The notes beneath the pieces are model-generated. The model had not been told where the DNA came from. It did not search any database and saw only the letters and a program-made list of their open reading frames with translations. 64,000 nt of DNA from an uncultured SAR116 cluster alpha proteobacterium (lineage in GTDB: Bacteria > Pseudomonadota > Alphaproteobacteria > Puniceispirillales > Marisalimonadaceae), in NCBI GenBank assembly GCA_902623995.1, contig CACNWE010000009.1, forward strand, positions 1 through 64,000, written 5' to 3'. The position numbers and the translations under genes are program-made. Each line of letters begins with the position of its first letter. Positions within the stretch are counted from its first letter, which is position 1. Positions 43,028-51,605 of the stretch are shown here, one piece after another.

Positions 43028-43891
43028 TTATGACGGTTTATCGCCAGCAAAAGTAATTCTATGCATTAATCGTCTTTGTCCATGATAATCATTTATAGGA
43101 TTATGCATTGTACATCTATTATCCCAAATTGCTACAGACCCAGGTTTCCATTGAAATCTACAAGTAAATTCTGATTTGATTTGATGCTTGTATAAGTACT
43201 CTAATATTGGTGTACTTTCTTCCTCCGTCATGCCAACAAAATTGGTCGTATGAGCTTCATTAACATATAATGATTTTCTTTTAGTTTCTGGGTGTGTTCT
43301 TACTACTGGATGAATAGCTTTTAATTCATCTCCTTTTAGACCAACTGATGCATGTTTCATAATATCCGATCTAGTTTTAGCAACACGTGATTTGCCTGAA
43401 ATATTTACTGCTTCAAGAGTATCTAAAAATTTTTTCATGCCCTCAGATAAACTTTCATAAGCCATATATTGATTGGACCACTCTGTATCTCCGCCATAGT
43501 CAGGTGTTTCAATACCATACAGCATTGTTCCCATAGGAGGTTCTTCTTGATAGGTAGTATCACTATGCCATATTCCACCAAAATTGTTTGTGTCAGTTTC
43601 CTTTTTCAAAATTGGTGTTATCTCAGGAAAATTTTCTAAACTTTTTACAAAAGGATAAACTATTGGCTTTCCAATTCTTTCTGCGAATGCTTTTTGAGTG
43701 TCTGGACTGAACTTTTGGTCTCTAAAAAATATCACTTGATAAACTAACAGTGCATCATAAATTTCAGATATAATTTCATCAGGCAGATTTTCAGATAAAT
43801 CAATATTATCTATCTGAGCTCCAAGCGCACCTGCAATAGGATTTACTTTAATTTTCTTAAAATTAATATTCTGATTATTATTAATTTTCAT
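43028..43891 (-). CDS. TauD/TfdA family Fe(II)/2-oxoglutarate dioxygenase
   Basis: 287 residues. Iron ligands are in IWHSDTTY (HxD, near 108-115) and the distal His in CTMHNPIN; 2-oxoglutarate-binding Arg in GQRRLMHRITFAG. The N-terminal IAGALGAQIDNIDLSE is the usual TauD entry. The family removes sulfonate from taurine or acts on 2,4-D, alkyl sulfates or sterically similar acids. AAGGAG precedes the ATG. It leads the minus operon with the cupin and isomerase genes and is divergent from the amidohydrolase. Taurine is only one possibility. Confidence 0.85.
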   Translation of the reverse strand: MKINNNQNINFKKIKVNPIAGALGAQIDNIDLSENLPDEIISEIYDALLVYQVIFFRDQKFSPDTQKAFAERIGKPIVYPFVKSLENFPEITPILKKETDTNNFGGIWHSDTTYQEEPPMGTMLYGIETPDYGGDTEWSNQYMAYESLSEGMKKFLDTLEAVNISGKSRVAKTRSDIMKHASVGLKGDELKAIHPVVRTHPETKRKSLYVNEAHTTNFVGMTEEESTPILEYLYKHQIKSEFTCRFQWKPGSVAIWDNRCTMHNPINDYHGQRRLMHRITFAGDKPS

Positions 43892-43944
43892 AATATATTT
43901 TGGCTCCTTAAGGTAGAACTAGGATAACATTCAAATTTTATTTG

Positions 43945-43961
43945 CACTAATTAAGTTAGTG
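43945..43961. promoter_or_regulatory. Inverted repeat CACTAA-N5-TTAGTG, operator candidate
   Basis: Exact 6-base arms (43945-43950 and 43956-43961) lie in the 131-base divergent region between TauD and the amidohydrolase, about 54 and 61 bases from their starts. G and C positions are symmetric. It could coordinate the two transcripts. No regulator gene is near. Confidence 0.4.
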
Positions 43962-44022
43962 TTAAATAATTTAAATTATAAATAAAAAATAAACTATTTT
44001 CAATTTCTACAGAGAAATTTAA

Positions 44023-45066
44023 ATGAAAAAAATCAAATCACCTCACCTAGATGTAAGACCAAGCTGGTTAGATAAATTAAAAGAACAACCTTTACTTCCT
44101 GATTTGAGCATTATTGACCCACATCATCATCTTTGGAATGTTGGATTTGGAAAATATTTTGTAGAAGAGTTATTGGAGGACATTGAGACTTCAGGTCATA
44201 ATATAAAGGCAACTGTTTATATTATGAGTTCATCTAACACAAAGATATATTTACAAGATGGACTTGAAGAATTCAGAACTCTCAGTGAAATTGAATTTGC
44301 TACAAATGAAGGGAAAAGAGCTGATCTAATACCGGATAATAAAGTTAAGGTAAATGCATCTATAGTTGGATCTCTTGATCTAACTTTTGGAAATAAATTG
44401 AAACCAGTTATACAAAAGGGTCTAGAAATTAGTGAAGGTCGACTAAAAGGCATAAGAATGCTTTTAGCAGCACATCCAGACCCTAGAATTAAATCTGGTG
44501 CTGTCAATTCTGATTTATCCCTTATGTCACATCCAAAATTTGTTGAAGGTGCAAGATGCTTGCAAGACGCAGGACTTTCACTTGATTTTTGGATATATCA
44601 CACACAACTAAGTGAAATGGAAAAAATAGCCAGGACACTACCAGAACTTAACATTATTCTTAATCATATTGGAGGACCCATTCATCTTGGTGAATATGAA
44701 GGAAAGCAAGCCTTAACTCATAGAGAGTGGCGTACGGCTATGATGAGATTATCAAGATTACCAAACATCAAAGTAAAATTAGGTGGATTAGGTATGGAAG
44801 TTAATGGTGCAAAATTTCATTTAAATCAAAATCCACCAAACTCTTCTCAATTAGCTGATATATGGAAGTCATGGATTTATGAAACAATTGATATGTTTGG
44901 CGTTGAAAGGTGTATGTTTGAAAGCAACTTTCCAGTTGATAAAGGCTCTTGCAGTTATGGTTCATTATGGAATGCGTTCAAAATAATTTCAGAAAACATG
45001 TCAGATAATGAAAAAAATAAATTGTTTTATGAAAATGCTGCAAAAACATATAAGATAAAATTATGA
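44023..45066 (+). CDS. Amidohydrolase-2 family protein (lactonase/decarboxylase type)
   Basis: 347 residues. The metal-binding IIDPHHHLWN near residues 31-40 and the C-terminal FESNFPVDK with its catalytic Asp are typical of the PF04909 family. NHIGGP gives a further His. Members include L-fuconolactone and 2-pyrone-dicarboxylate hydrolases and acid decarboxylases. Fuconolactonase would suit the L-fuconate genes 13 kb away, but here it pairs with an LLM oxidoreductase (22-base gap). GAGAAA precedes the ATG. Substrate unknown. Confidence 0.83.
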   Translation: MKKIKSPHLDVRPSWLDKLKEQPLLPDLSIIDPHHHLWNVGFGKYFVEELLEDIETSGHNIKATVYIMSSSNTKIYLQDGLEEFRTLSEIEFATNEGKRADLIPDNKVKVNASIVGSLDLTFGNKLKPVIQKGLEISEGRLKGIRMLLAAHPDPRIKSGAVNSDLSLMSHPKFVEGARCLQDAGLSLDFWIYHTQLSEMEKIARTLPELNIILNHIGGPIHLGEYEGKQALTHREWRTAMMRLSRLPNIKVKLGGLGMEVNGAKFHLNQNPPNSSQLADIWKSWIYETIDMFGVERCMFESNFPVDKGSCSYGSLWNAFKIISENMSDNEKNKLFYENAAKTYKIKL

Positions 45067-45088
45067 TAATTATCTTTAGGCAAATTCT

Positions 45089-46123
45089 ATGAAAGTTTCA
45101 ATTCTTGAACAATCAGTTTCAGTTGAAGGAAAGCCTCAGTCAGTAACAATACAAGATAGTATAAATTTAGCTAAAAAAGCCGAAAAACTTGGTTACAAAA
45201 GATTTTGGGTTTCAGAACACCATAACCATCCTACAATTATTGGGACTGCACCTGAAATATTGATGGCAGCCATAGCATGTAACACATCTTCAATAAGGAT
45301 TGGAAGCGCAGGCATAATGTTACCTCATTATTCACCACTTAAAGTTGCAGAACAATTTAGAGTTTTAGAAGCAATAGCCCCTAACAGAATTGATTTAGGT
45401 TTGGGAAGAGCACCAGGTTCTGATGGAAGAACTGCATTAGCATTAAATCCAAACAGCAGGAGTGATAGTGAACATTTTCCAAGTCATGTAAGGGATCTAA
45501 TAGCATGGGTTTCAAACGAAAAGTTAATCGAAGGTCATCCATTTAGACATTTAATCGCTCAGCCTATTTCAGATACTATTCCAGAAATTTGGATGCTTGG
45601 AACATCTAATTACGGTTCTCAGTTAGCAGCTTACTTGGGTATTCCATATTGTTTTGCACATTTCATTACAGATGGACAAGGACTGAAAGAAGCTTTAGAT
45701 ATTTATAGATCTGAATTTCGTCCGTCAAAAAAATTCCCTAAACCTTTAGTTAATGTATGTATGTGGGCCTTAACTGCAAATACAAATGAAGAAGCAAAAT
45801 ATTTATTTGCATCTAGAGCTGTGTGGAAGATTGGAAGAAATTATGGTCAACTTGGATCTATTACTGATCCTGATAATGCTTTGAGTATTATCAATGATAA
45901 TGGTTGGACTGAACAATATCAAAATATGTATCAAAAGTCATTGGTAGGAGACGCAAATATAACAAAGGATAAAATTTCTAAACTAGTAGAAGAAAATAAT
46001 ATTGATGAGATTGCTATTTTAACTTGGTGTCACAACGAAAATCATCGTATTAAATCTTACGAAATTTTTGCAAATGCTTTTGAATTGTCTCCAAAAAGAA
46101 AATCTGAAAAAACTGCCGTATAA
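45089..46123 (+). CDS. LLM class flavin-dependent oxidoreductase (MsnO8 type)
   Basis: 344 residues of the bacterial-luciferase fold. FWVSEHHNHPTIIGTAPEIL (near 38-57), RIGSAGIMLPHYSPLKVAEQFR and RIDLGLGRAPGSDGRT are diagnostic for the MsnO8 group. The enzyme uses FMNH2 and O2 for monooxygenation, for example of sulfonates, amines or aromatic side chains. It is co-oriented with the amidohydrolase and opposite the TauD oxygenase operon. No flavin reductase is adjacent. Confidence 0.85.
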   Translation: MKVSILEQSVSVEGKPQSVTIQDSINLAKKAEKLGYKRFWVSEHHNHPTIIGTAPEILMAAIACNTSSIRIGSAGIMLPHYSPLKVAEQFRVLEAIAPNRIDLGLGRAPGSDGRTALALNPNSRSDSEHFPSHVRDLIAWVSNEKLIEGHPFRHLIAQPISDTIPEIWMLGTSNYGSQLAAYLGIPYCFAHFITDGQGLKEALDIYRSEFRPSKKFPKPLVNVCMWALTANTNEEAKYLFASRAVWKIGRNYGQLGSITDPDNALSIINDNGWTEQYQNMYQKSLVGDANITKDKISKLVEENNIDEIAILTWCHNENHRIKSYEIFANAFELSPKRKSEKTAV

Positions 46124-46176
46124 ATTGAATTTAGAAAAAAAACTCTTATATCATAAAATAAAATGTGGAGTAAAAA

Positions 46177-46779
46177 TTGTTTTCTGTCAGTGACACTATA
46201 AACAAATTAAAATTTTTTTTTATATTTTTATTTATATTATTATTAAGTGCTTGTAGTAAAGTTGATATGAAACAATTTGAAAATAATACTCCTAAATTAG
46301 ATTTATTTTCTTTTTTTGAAGGTAAAACTATAGCTTATGGCATTTTTGAAGATAGATTTGGGAATTTAAAAAGACAATTTAGAGTTAACATTACTGGGAA
46401 AGTAGAGAATAATACCTTAACTCTTGACGAAGATTTTTTATATGATGATGGTGAACAAGCAAATCGTATTTGGAAAATAAAAAAAATCACTGATAAAAAT
46501 AAAGTCATATATCAAGGACAAGCTGATGATATTGAAGGTGAAGCCTCTGGATCTATTTCAGGCAATACACTTAATTGGTCTTATGATATTTATCTAAATA
46601 TCAAAGGTTCAAATATTAAAGTTCACTTTAACGATTGGATCTATAAACAAAGTGAAGATCTAGCAATTAATAGGGCTTATGTAAGTAAATTTGGTATTAA
46701 CATTGGTTCAGTAACTTTAGTATTTTTAAGAGGCAATGCTATGAAAAGTATTGGATCTTTAGATCTAAATAAATGGTAA
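46177..46779 (+). CDS. DUF3833 family lipoprotein
   Basis: 200 residues from a TTG start with GGAG seven bases before it. A signal peptide (residues 10-24) ends in the lipobox LLSAC, giving a lipidated Cys near 26. The remainder is beta-rich with FFEGKTIAYGIFEDRFGNLKRQF and a repeated strand pattern typical of DUF3833. Family members sit next to chalcone isomerase-like and cyclopropane-fatty-acid genes. It is followed by a chalcone isomerase-like gene six bases later. Role in the envelope unknown. Confidence 0.78.
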   Translation: MFSVSDTINKLKFFFIFLFILLLSACSKVDMKQFENNTPKLDLFSFFEGKTIAYGIFEDRFGNLKRQFRVNITGKVENNTLTLDEDFLYDDGEQANRIWKIKKITDKNKVIYQGQADDIEGEASGSISGNTLNWSYDIYLNIKGSNIKVHFNDWIYKQSEDLAINRAYVSKFGINIGSVTLVFLRGNAMKSIGSLDLNKW

Positions 46780-46785
46780 ATCTAA

Positions 46786-47328
46786 ATGTTTAAAAAACAT
46801 TTAGTTATAATTATTTTATTTTTTTTTAATATTAACATGTTAAATGCCGATGCACCAAAAAATCATTTTAATACCGAAACCCATAAATTAATAACAAAGT
46901 ATCTACCCGAGTATAAAATAGTAGGTAAGGCAAACTATAGTTTTCTTATTTGGAATATTTATGATGCAACTTTAGTTACTAAGTCGGGTAAATTTGAAGA
47001 TGATGAATTTGTCCTAGTTCTCAAATATAATAAAGTCATAAAAAAAGAAAGATTAGTTAATGAGACAATAAATGAGTTTAAAAAACAGGCAGAATTTAAA
47101 GAAGAATACTTAAATAGACTTAGACAAATATTTAATGAAACTTTTAAGAAAACTAAAATTAACAGTGTATTTGTAGGAATAAAAAGAAAAAAACAAGCTT
47201 ATCTTCACTTTGAAGGTGAAGAGGTGTTTAAAACTAAGGATGAAAAGTTTATTGATTATTTTTTTAATATCTGGTTGAGAGAAGATAGTCAAAATCCTAA
47301 TTTTACAAAAAAACTTTTAGGAAAATAA
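46786..47328 (+). CDS. Chalcone isomerase-like exported protein
   Basis: 180 residues. Residues 1-21 are a signal peptide (hydrophobic core, NADA cleavage region). The mature part has the bacterial chalcone isomerase-like fold: LPEYKIVGKANYSFLIWNIYDATLV and a later FVLVLKYNKVIKKERLVNETINEF. The plant catalytic residues are not recognisable. Known bacterial members are periplasmic and associate with DUF3833 and lipid-modifying genes. Lipid or fatty-acid handling is inferred. Confidence 0.75.
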   Translation: MFKKHLVIIILFFFNINMLNADAPKNHFNTETHKLITKYLPEYKIVGKANYSFLIWNIYDATLVTKSGKFEDDEFVLVLKYNKVIKKERLVNETINEFKKQAEFKEEYLNRLRQIFNETFKKTKINSVFVGIKRKKQAYLHFEGEEVFKTKDEKFIDYFFNIWLREDSQNPNFTKKLLGK

Positions 47329-47342
47329 AAGGATAAATATTT

Positions 47343-47882
47343 ATGAGACTAAGTGCTTTCTTTTTTGAATTAATTCCACTTTCCGGCTTTTTTATAAGTG
47401 CACAATATTATGATTTAATAGTAGCTGCAATAATTTCATTAATATTGAGCTTGTTTGTAATTATTACATTCTACATTATTGAAAGGCGTATTTCAAAATT
47501 TCAAATTTTTGCTATTTTTATGTCTAGTCTTATAACGATGTTTGCTTATTTATTTAATGACGAAACATTTGTTAAAATTAAACCGACTATTTTTAATGGA
47601 TTTTTAAGTGCGGTTTTATTAATTGGAATTTTAAATGGAAAAGCAATGATGAAACAATTTTTTGGTTCTCAGTTTTTTTTAAATGATGAAACCTGGTATA
47701 AACTTAGTTTGAGATGGGGTTTGTTTTTTTTATTTCTTACAATTATAAATGAAATATCTTGGAGGTTTCTTGAAACTGAGGATTGGGTTTTTATCAAAGT
47801 TTTTGTATTATCGCCTTTAGTTGGAATTTTTATGTTGTGCCAGTTGCCAATTACATTAAAAGGAAGAATTAAAACCAAATAA
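47343..47882 (+). CDS. YciB/IspZ-like inner membrane septation protein
   Basis: 179 residues with five or six membrane helices. The arrangement FELIPLSGFFISAQYYDLIVAAI at the N-terminus and NGKAMMKQFFGSQFFLNDETWYKLSLRWGLF (in parts) match YciB. The family is linked to cell-envelope synthesis and division in E. coli, where it interacts with elongation and division proteins. AAAAGGA precedes the ATG. It follows two exported envelope proteins, so the three may form an envelope operon. Confidence 0.8.
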   Translation: MRLSAFFFELIPLSGFFISAQYYDLIVAAIISLILSLFVIITFYIIERRISKFQIFAIFMSSLITMFAYLFNDETFVKIKPTIFNGFLSAVLLIGILNGKAMMKQFFGSQFFLNDETWYKLSLRWGLFFLFLTIINEISWRFLETEDWVFIKVFVLSPLVGIFMLCQLPITLKGRIKTK

Positions 47883-47916
47883 AGCAAATTAAAAAAAAGT
47901 ATCATGGAGCCATTAA

Positions 47917-49071
47917 ATGAAAATAAAGATAATTGATGTTAAAGTCCATGTTATTAAATCATCATTAGAAATACCTTTTGCATTTTCTCAAGGATGGGTA
48001 AATGTAAGGTCTGCTACACTTGTAGAAATAAAAACAAGCTCAGGTTTAGTTGGCTGGGGGGAAGCATTTTGTCAAGGATTAGAACCTCCCGAAATCTCAG
48101 CAGCTGTAATTGAAAATGCTCTAAAGCCTATTTTATTAGATCAGTCCCCATTAAATATAGAAGTCCTGTGGCACAAAATGTACAATTCTACAAGAGATTA
48201 TGGAAGAAAAGGATCTGTAGTATCTGGCATAAGTGCAGTTGATATAGCATTATGGGATATTGCAGGCAAATATTACGACCAACCTATATATCAATTATTA
48301 GGAGGTGCATTTAGAAAAAAAATTAAACCTTATGCAACGGGTTTTTACAGAATAAAAGGTAAAGGTGAAGCAAGCAGATTAGCAGAAGAAGCTATATCTC
48401 ACTTCGAAAATGGTTTTGATCATATGAAGGTTAAACTTGGTTTTGGAATAGACGACGACCTTAAGTGTATGGAAAGCATCGGTCATGCTCTGAAAAATAA
48501 AAATGTTACTCTTATGATTGATACTAATCACGCTTATGGAAGATCTGAGGCACTAACATTAGGAAAAAACTTACAGAGTTATAAATTACGCTGGTATGAA
48601 GAACCAGTTGTTCCTGAGGATATTAAAGGTTATGCAGAATTGAGATCTAAGTTAGACATTCCTATTGCTGGAGGAGAGAATGAGCATACTCTATTTGGAT
48701 TTAAAACACTTTTCGAAAATAATGCAATTGACATTGCACAACCTGATATTGGGTCATGTGGCGGTATAACAGGAGCAAAACATATTATTAATTTAGCACA
48801 TAGTTTTGGTGTAGAGGTTAATCCTCATGTATGGGGTTCAGCAATTGCTCAAGCTGCATCTATTCAAGTTATTGCCTCAATTCCAGAAACCCATTTCTCA
48901 ATTTTTGCTAGAGAGCCTATTTTAGAATATGATCAATCAAGTCATCCCTTTAGAAGAGAATTACTTTCAAAACCTTTTGAGCTTGTGAATGGCATGATAA
49001 ATATTCCAGACAATAAAGGTTTAGGAATTGAAGTAAATCTAGAAACTATTAAAAAATTCAAAACTAATTGA
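47917..49071 (+). CDS. Enolase-superfamily enzyme (mandelate racemase/muconate lactonizing; galactarolactone cycloisomerase-like)
   Basis: 384 residues. The capping domain is residues 1-125. The barrel shows the catalytic KVK in HMKVKLGFG (near 169-177), metal ligands Asp in MIDTNHAYG, Glu in WYEEPVVPED and Glu in AGGENEHTLFG, then His in NPHVWGSAI. This set fits D-galactarolactone cycloisomerase and related sugar-acid lyases more than mandelate racemase. It dehydrates or cycloisomerises a sugar acid or its lactone. GGAG precedes the ATG. The next gene overlaps its stop by four bases. Confidence 0.83.
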   Translation: MKIKIIDVKVHVIKSSLEIPFAFSQGWVNVRSATLVEIKTSSGLVGWGEAFCQGLEPPEISAAVIENALKPILLDQSPLNIEVLWHKMYNSTRDYGRKGSVVSGISAVDIALWDIAGKYYDQPIYQLLGGAFRKKIKPYATGFYRIKGKGEASRLAEEAISHFENGFDHMKVKLGFGIDDDLKCMESIGHALKNKNVTLMIDTNHAYGRSEALTLGKNLQSYKLRWYEEPVVPEDIKGYAELRSKLDIPIAGGENEHTLFGFKTLFENNAIDIAQPDIGSCGGITGAKHIINLAHSFGVEVNPHVWGSAIAQAASIQVIASIPETHFSIFAREPILEYDQSSHPFRRELLSKPFELVNGMINIPDNKGLGIEVNLETIKKFKTN

Positions 49072-50192
49072 AACAAATCATGATTGAGCTTTTAGACCCA
49101 ATAATCAAATCACATAATGTAGAAATCTCAAATGGTCTCAATATTCATTATTTAGAAGCAGATTCAAACAAATCTCAAAAACCAACGGCTCTTCTTCTGC
49201 ACGGGTTTCCCGAATTAAGTTTTAGTTGGAGAAAAATTATACCTTTTTTAGCTGCTGAAGGTTTTAGAGTTATTGCACCTGATATGAGAGGATATGGCCA
49301 AACCTTAGGTGGGGGAAAAGAATTTCATGCCGACATATCTGAATATCGATTATTAAACTTAAGCACAGATATAATAAGTCTTATGAGTTCTTTAAATCTT
49401 GATAAAATTGATTTATTGGTTGGACATGATGCAGGTTCATCAGTTGCTGCAGTGTCAGCTATAATCAGACCAGACATCTTTAAATCTTTAGTTATGATGA
49501 GTGCTCCATACGCTGGAACTCCAAATATAAAAAGTAGTTTGACATATGAAGATCCTATTCACAAAGAATTAGAAAAATTAGACCCTCCCAGAAAACACTA
49601 CCAATGGTATTATTCTACAATTGAAGCCAACAAAGATATGCACTTAGAAAAAAAAGAACTACATAAATTTTTAAGAGCTTACTATCACATGAAAAGTGCA
49701 GACTGGAAAAAGAACGTTCCTTACAAGTTGAATTCTTGGAATGCGGAAAACTTAGCTAAAATGCCAGAGTATTACATTATGCACCTTAACGAGGATATGG
49801 TCCAAAGTGTAATGCCGCACTATCCACAGTCAAATTGTTATGAAAATTGGTTAAATGATCAAGAATTAGAAGTTTACACCAACAGCTTTTTAAAAAATAG
49901 TTTTCAACCTGCATTAAACTGGTATAGGTGCATGACCTCAAATGTTCTTAATAGTGATTTAAGAATTTTTTCTGGCAAAAAGATTGAAGTTCCATCTTGT
50001 TTTATTGCAGGTGAAAAAGATTGGGGTATTTACCAAAAACCTGGAGCATTAGAAATAATGGAAAATAATTTGTGTTTGCATTATAAGGGCAGACATATTA
50101 TCCAGAATGCTGGACATTGGGTTCAACAAGAAAATCATGTCGATGTAGCAAAAACTTTAATAGATTTTTTTAAAAATAATAATTTATTTTAG
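49068..50192 (+). CDS. Alpha/beta hydrolase with Asp nucleophile (epoxide hydrolase/dehalogenase type)
   Basis: 374 residues if started at the TTG at 49068 that overlaps the preceding TGA; ATG at 49080 is an alternative. The oxyanion motif is LHGFPELSFSW, DMRGYGQT follows, and the nucleophile elbow is VGHDAGSS with Asp, as in epoxide hydrolases and haloalkane/fluoroacetate dehalogenases, in place of Ser. The acid is probably in AGEKDWG and the His in QNAGHWVQQE. Two cap-domain segments lie between. Co-translation with the enolase-superfamily enzyme suggests a shared substrate chain, but which one is unknown. Confidence 0.82.
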   Translation: MKQIMIELLDPIIKSHNVEISNGLNIHYLEADSNKSQKPTALLLHGFPELSFSWRKIIPFLAAEGFRVIAPDMRGYGQTLGGGKEFHADISEYRLLNLSTDIISLMSSLNLDKIDLLVGHDAGSSVAAVSAIIRPDIFKSLVMMSAPYAGTPNIKSSLTYEDPIHKELEKLDPPRKHYQWYYSTIEANKDMHLEKKELHKFLRAYYHMKSADWKKNVPYKLNSWNAENLAKMPEYYIMHLNEDMVQSVMPHYPQSNCYENWLNDQELEVYTNSFLKNSFQPALNWYRCMTSNVLNSDLRIFSGKKIEVPSCFIAGEKDWGIYQKPGALEIMENNLCLHYKGRHIIQNAGHWVQQENHVDVAKTLIDFFKNNNLF

Positions 50193-50200
50193 GAATTATT

Positions 50201-51094
50201 TTGAACTTCTCTTTATCTGGAAATCTTTTTAAGGGAATTGGAATAGCCACTATTGGTGCATTAGTTTTATCTCCAGACACCTTGTTTATGAGATGGTCTG
50301 AAATGGACGCATGGTCAATGCTGACGTGGCGAGGTTTTGAAATGGGATTAATGCTTATCTTATTTTCTAGCTGTTTTGGAATTTATAGAAAAAATTTTAA
50401 AAAAGTTTTTTCAAGAGTTGGTATCTGGATAATTTTATCACAGATATTAAGTTCTATATTTTTCACGTATGGTGTTGCTGAAACTTCAGTATCGTTAATT
50501 TTATTTTGTCTAGCTACCTCTCCAATATTTGCCTCTATATTTTCAATTTTTATTCTTAAAGAAAAAACAACATCTTCGACATGGATAACTGCATTTTTTG
50601 CATTGATTGGAGTTGGGATTTCTGTGGCAAATGGTGAAAATGTCTTAAATGCACCTCAGGGTAGCGTTTTCATTGGGACGGTATGCGGAATAGGAGCTGC
50701 AGCCACATTAGGCTTGAGTTTAGTATTTTTGAGAAGCAAACCTGATATACCAGCTATGACTGTTACTGGATTGAGTTCTTTTGGCTATGGTATAATTGGG
50801 TTATTTATTGTATCTCCAGATCTTCTTTTTAAAGGGGATATAATAGCAATTTCTTTATCTGGATTAATAATCCTTCCAATATCTTTTGCGTGCTTGACTT
50901 TTGCAACAAGGTACACTCAGGCTTCAAATATTGGACTTTTAATGCTTTTAGAGACTGCTCTTGGTCCATTTTGGGTATGGTTAGGGACTAATGAAACTCC
51001 GAATATCTATATGATAGTTGGTGGAGTTATAGTTATTTTTAGTCTTGCTTGGTATATTTTAGTAGATCAAATAAAAATTTCTTTTTCCAAATAA
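50201..51094 (+). CDS. EamA/DMT family transporter
   Basis: 297 residues with ten predicted helices in two EamA repeats; the second repeat begins near 148 (GTVCGIGAAATLGLSLVFLR). The TTG start at 50201 has AGGA five bases upstream. DMT exporters move amino acids, nucleosides or other metabolites. It directly follows the hydrolase gene (8-base gap) and probably shares its transcript. Substrate unknown. Confidence 0.85.
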   Translation: MNFSLSGNLFKGIGIATIGALVLSPDTLFMRWSEMDAWSMLTWRGFEMGLMLILFSSCFGIYRKNFKKVFSRVGIWIILSQILSSIFFTYGVAETSVSLILFCLATSPIFASIFSIFILKEKTTSSTWITAFFALIGVGISVANGENVLNAPQGSVFIGTVCGIGAAATLGLSLVFLRSKPDIPAMTVTGLSSFGYGIIGLFIVSPDLLFKGDIIAISLSGLIILPISFACLTFATRYTQASNIGLLMLLETALGPFWVWLGTNETPNIYMIVGGVIVIFSLAWYILVDQIKISFSK

Positions 51095-51120
51095 TTTGAT
51101 TTATATAAAATTTGGAAAAA

Positions 51121-51522
51121 TTATTTTGAAAATTGGAGTATTAACTTTGATCTATTTGATTTAGATTTTTCATCAAGTTTGTTTTTAAAGTTGTATCCCC
51201 AAACAGGACCAGGCCAAGCTGGGTCACTTTTTTTTCTTAAAACCAAATGTAAATGAAGTTGAGATACTACATTTCCTAACATACCAATATTTGTCTTATA
51301 GTATCTTCCTTTAGATTTAAGATAGTCACCTAGTTCTATTGCAAAATTTAATAAATAATTTCTATCTTTTATCTCTAATTCATATAACTCTGTTAAGTTT
51401 GATTTTTTTGGAATTAGGATCACCCAAAAAACTTCACTTATGTCCATTAATCTTATTTGAAAATCATTATTTTCCTTAACTAGAAAACTATCCTGTTCTA
51501 TTCTATTATCTAATTTAAACAT
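51121..51522 (-). CDS. HIT family protein
   Basis: 133 residues of the histidine-triad fold. The active-site strand reads VVSQLHLHLVLR with two of the three usual His; Gln replaces the first, which is normal for the proteobacterial subgroup with a downstream DPAWPGPVWGYN, also seen here. HIT proteins hydrolyse or transfer nucleotides from phosphoramidates or dinucleotides. It is a stand-alone gene, convergent with the DMT transporter and divergent from the carbamoylase. Confidence 0.83.
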   Translation of the reverse strand: MFKLDNRIEQDSFLVKENNDFQIRLMDISEVFWVILIPKKSNLTELYELEIKDRNYLLNFAIELGDYLKSKGRYYKTNIGMLGNVVSQLHLHLVLRKKSDPAWPGPVWGYNFKNKLDEKSKSNRSKLILQFSK

Positions 51523-51605
51523 TTCTATTTCCTAATAGATTGATTAATTTTTATATTATTATGATTTATTAAGTTAATAAAGATTTCAAATTAAGGGAAA
51601 ATCCA

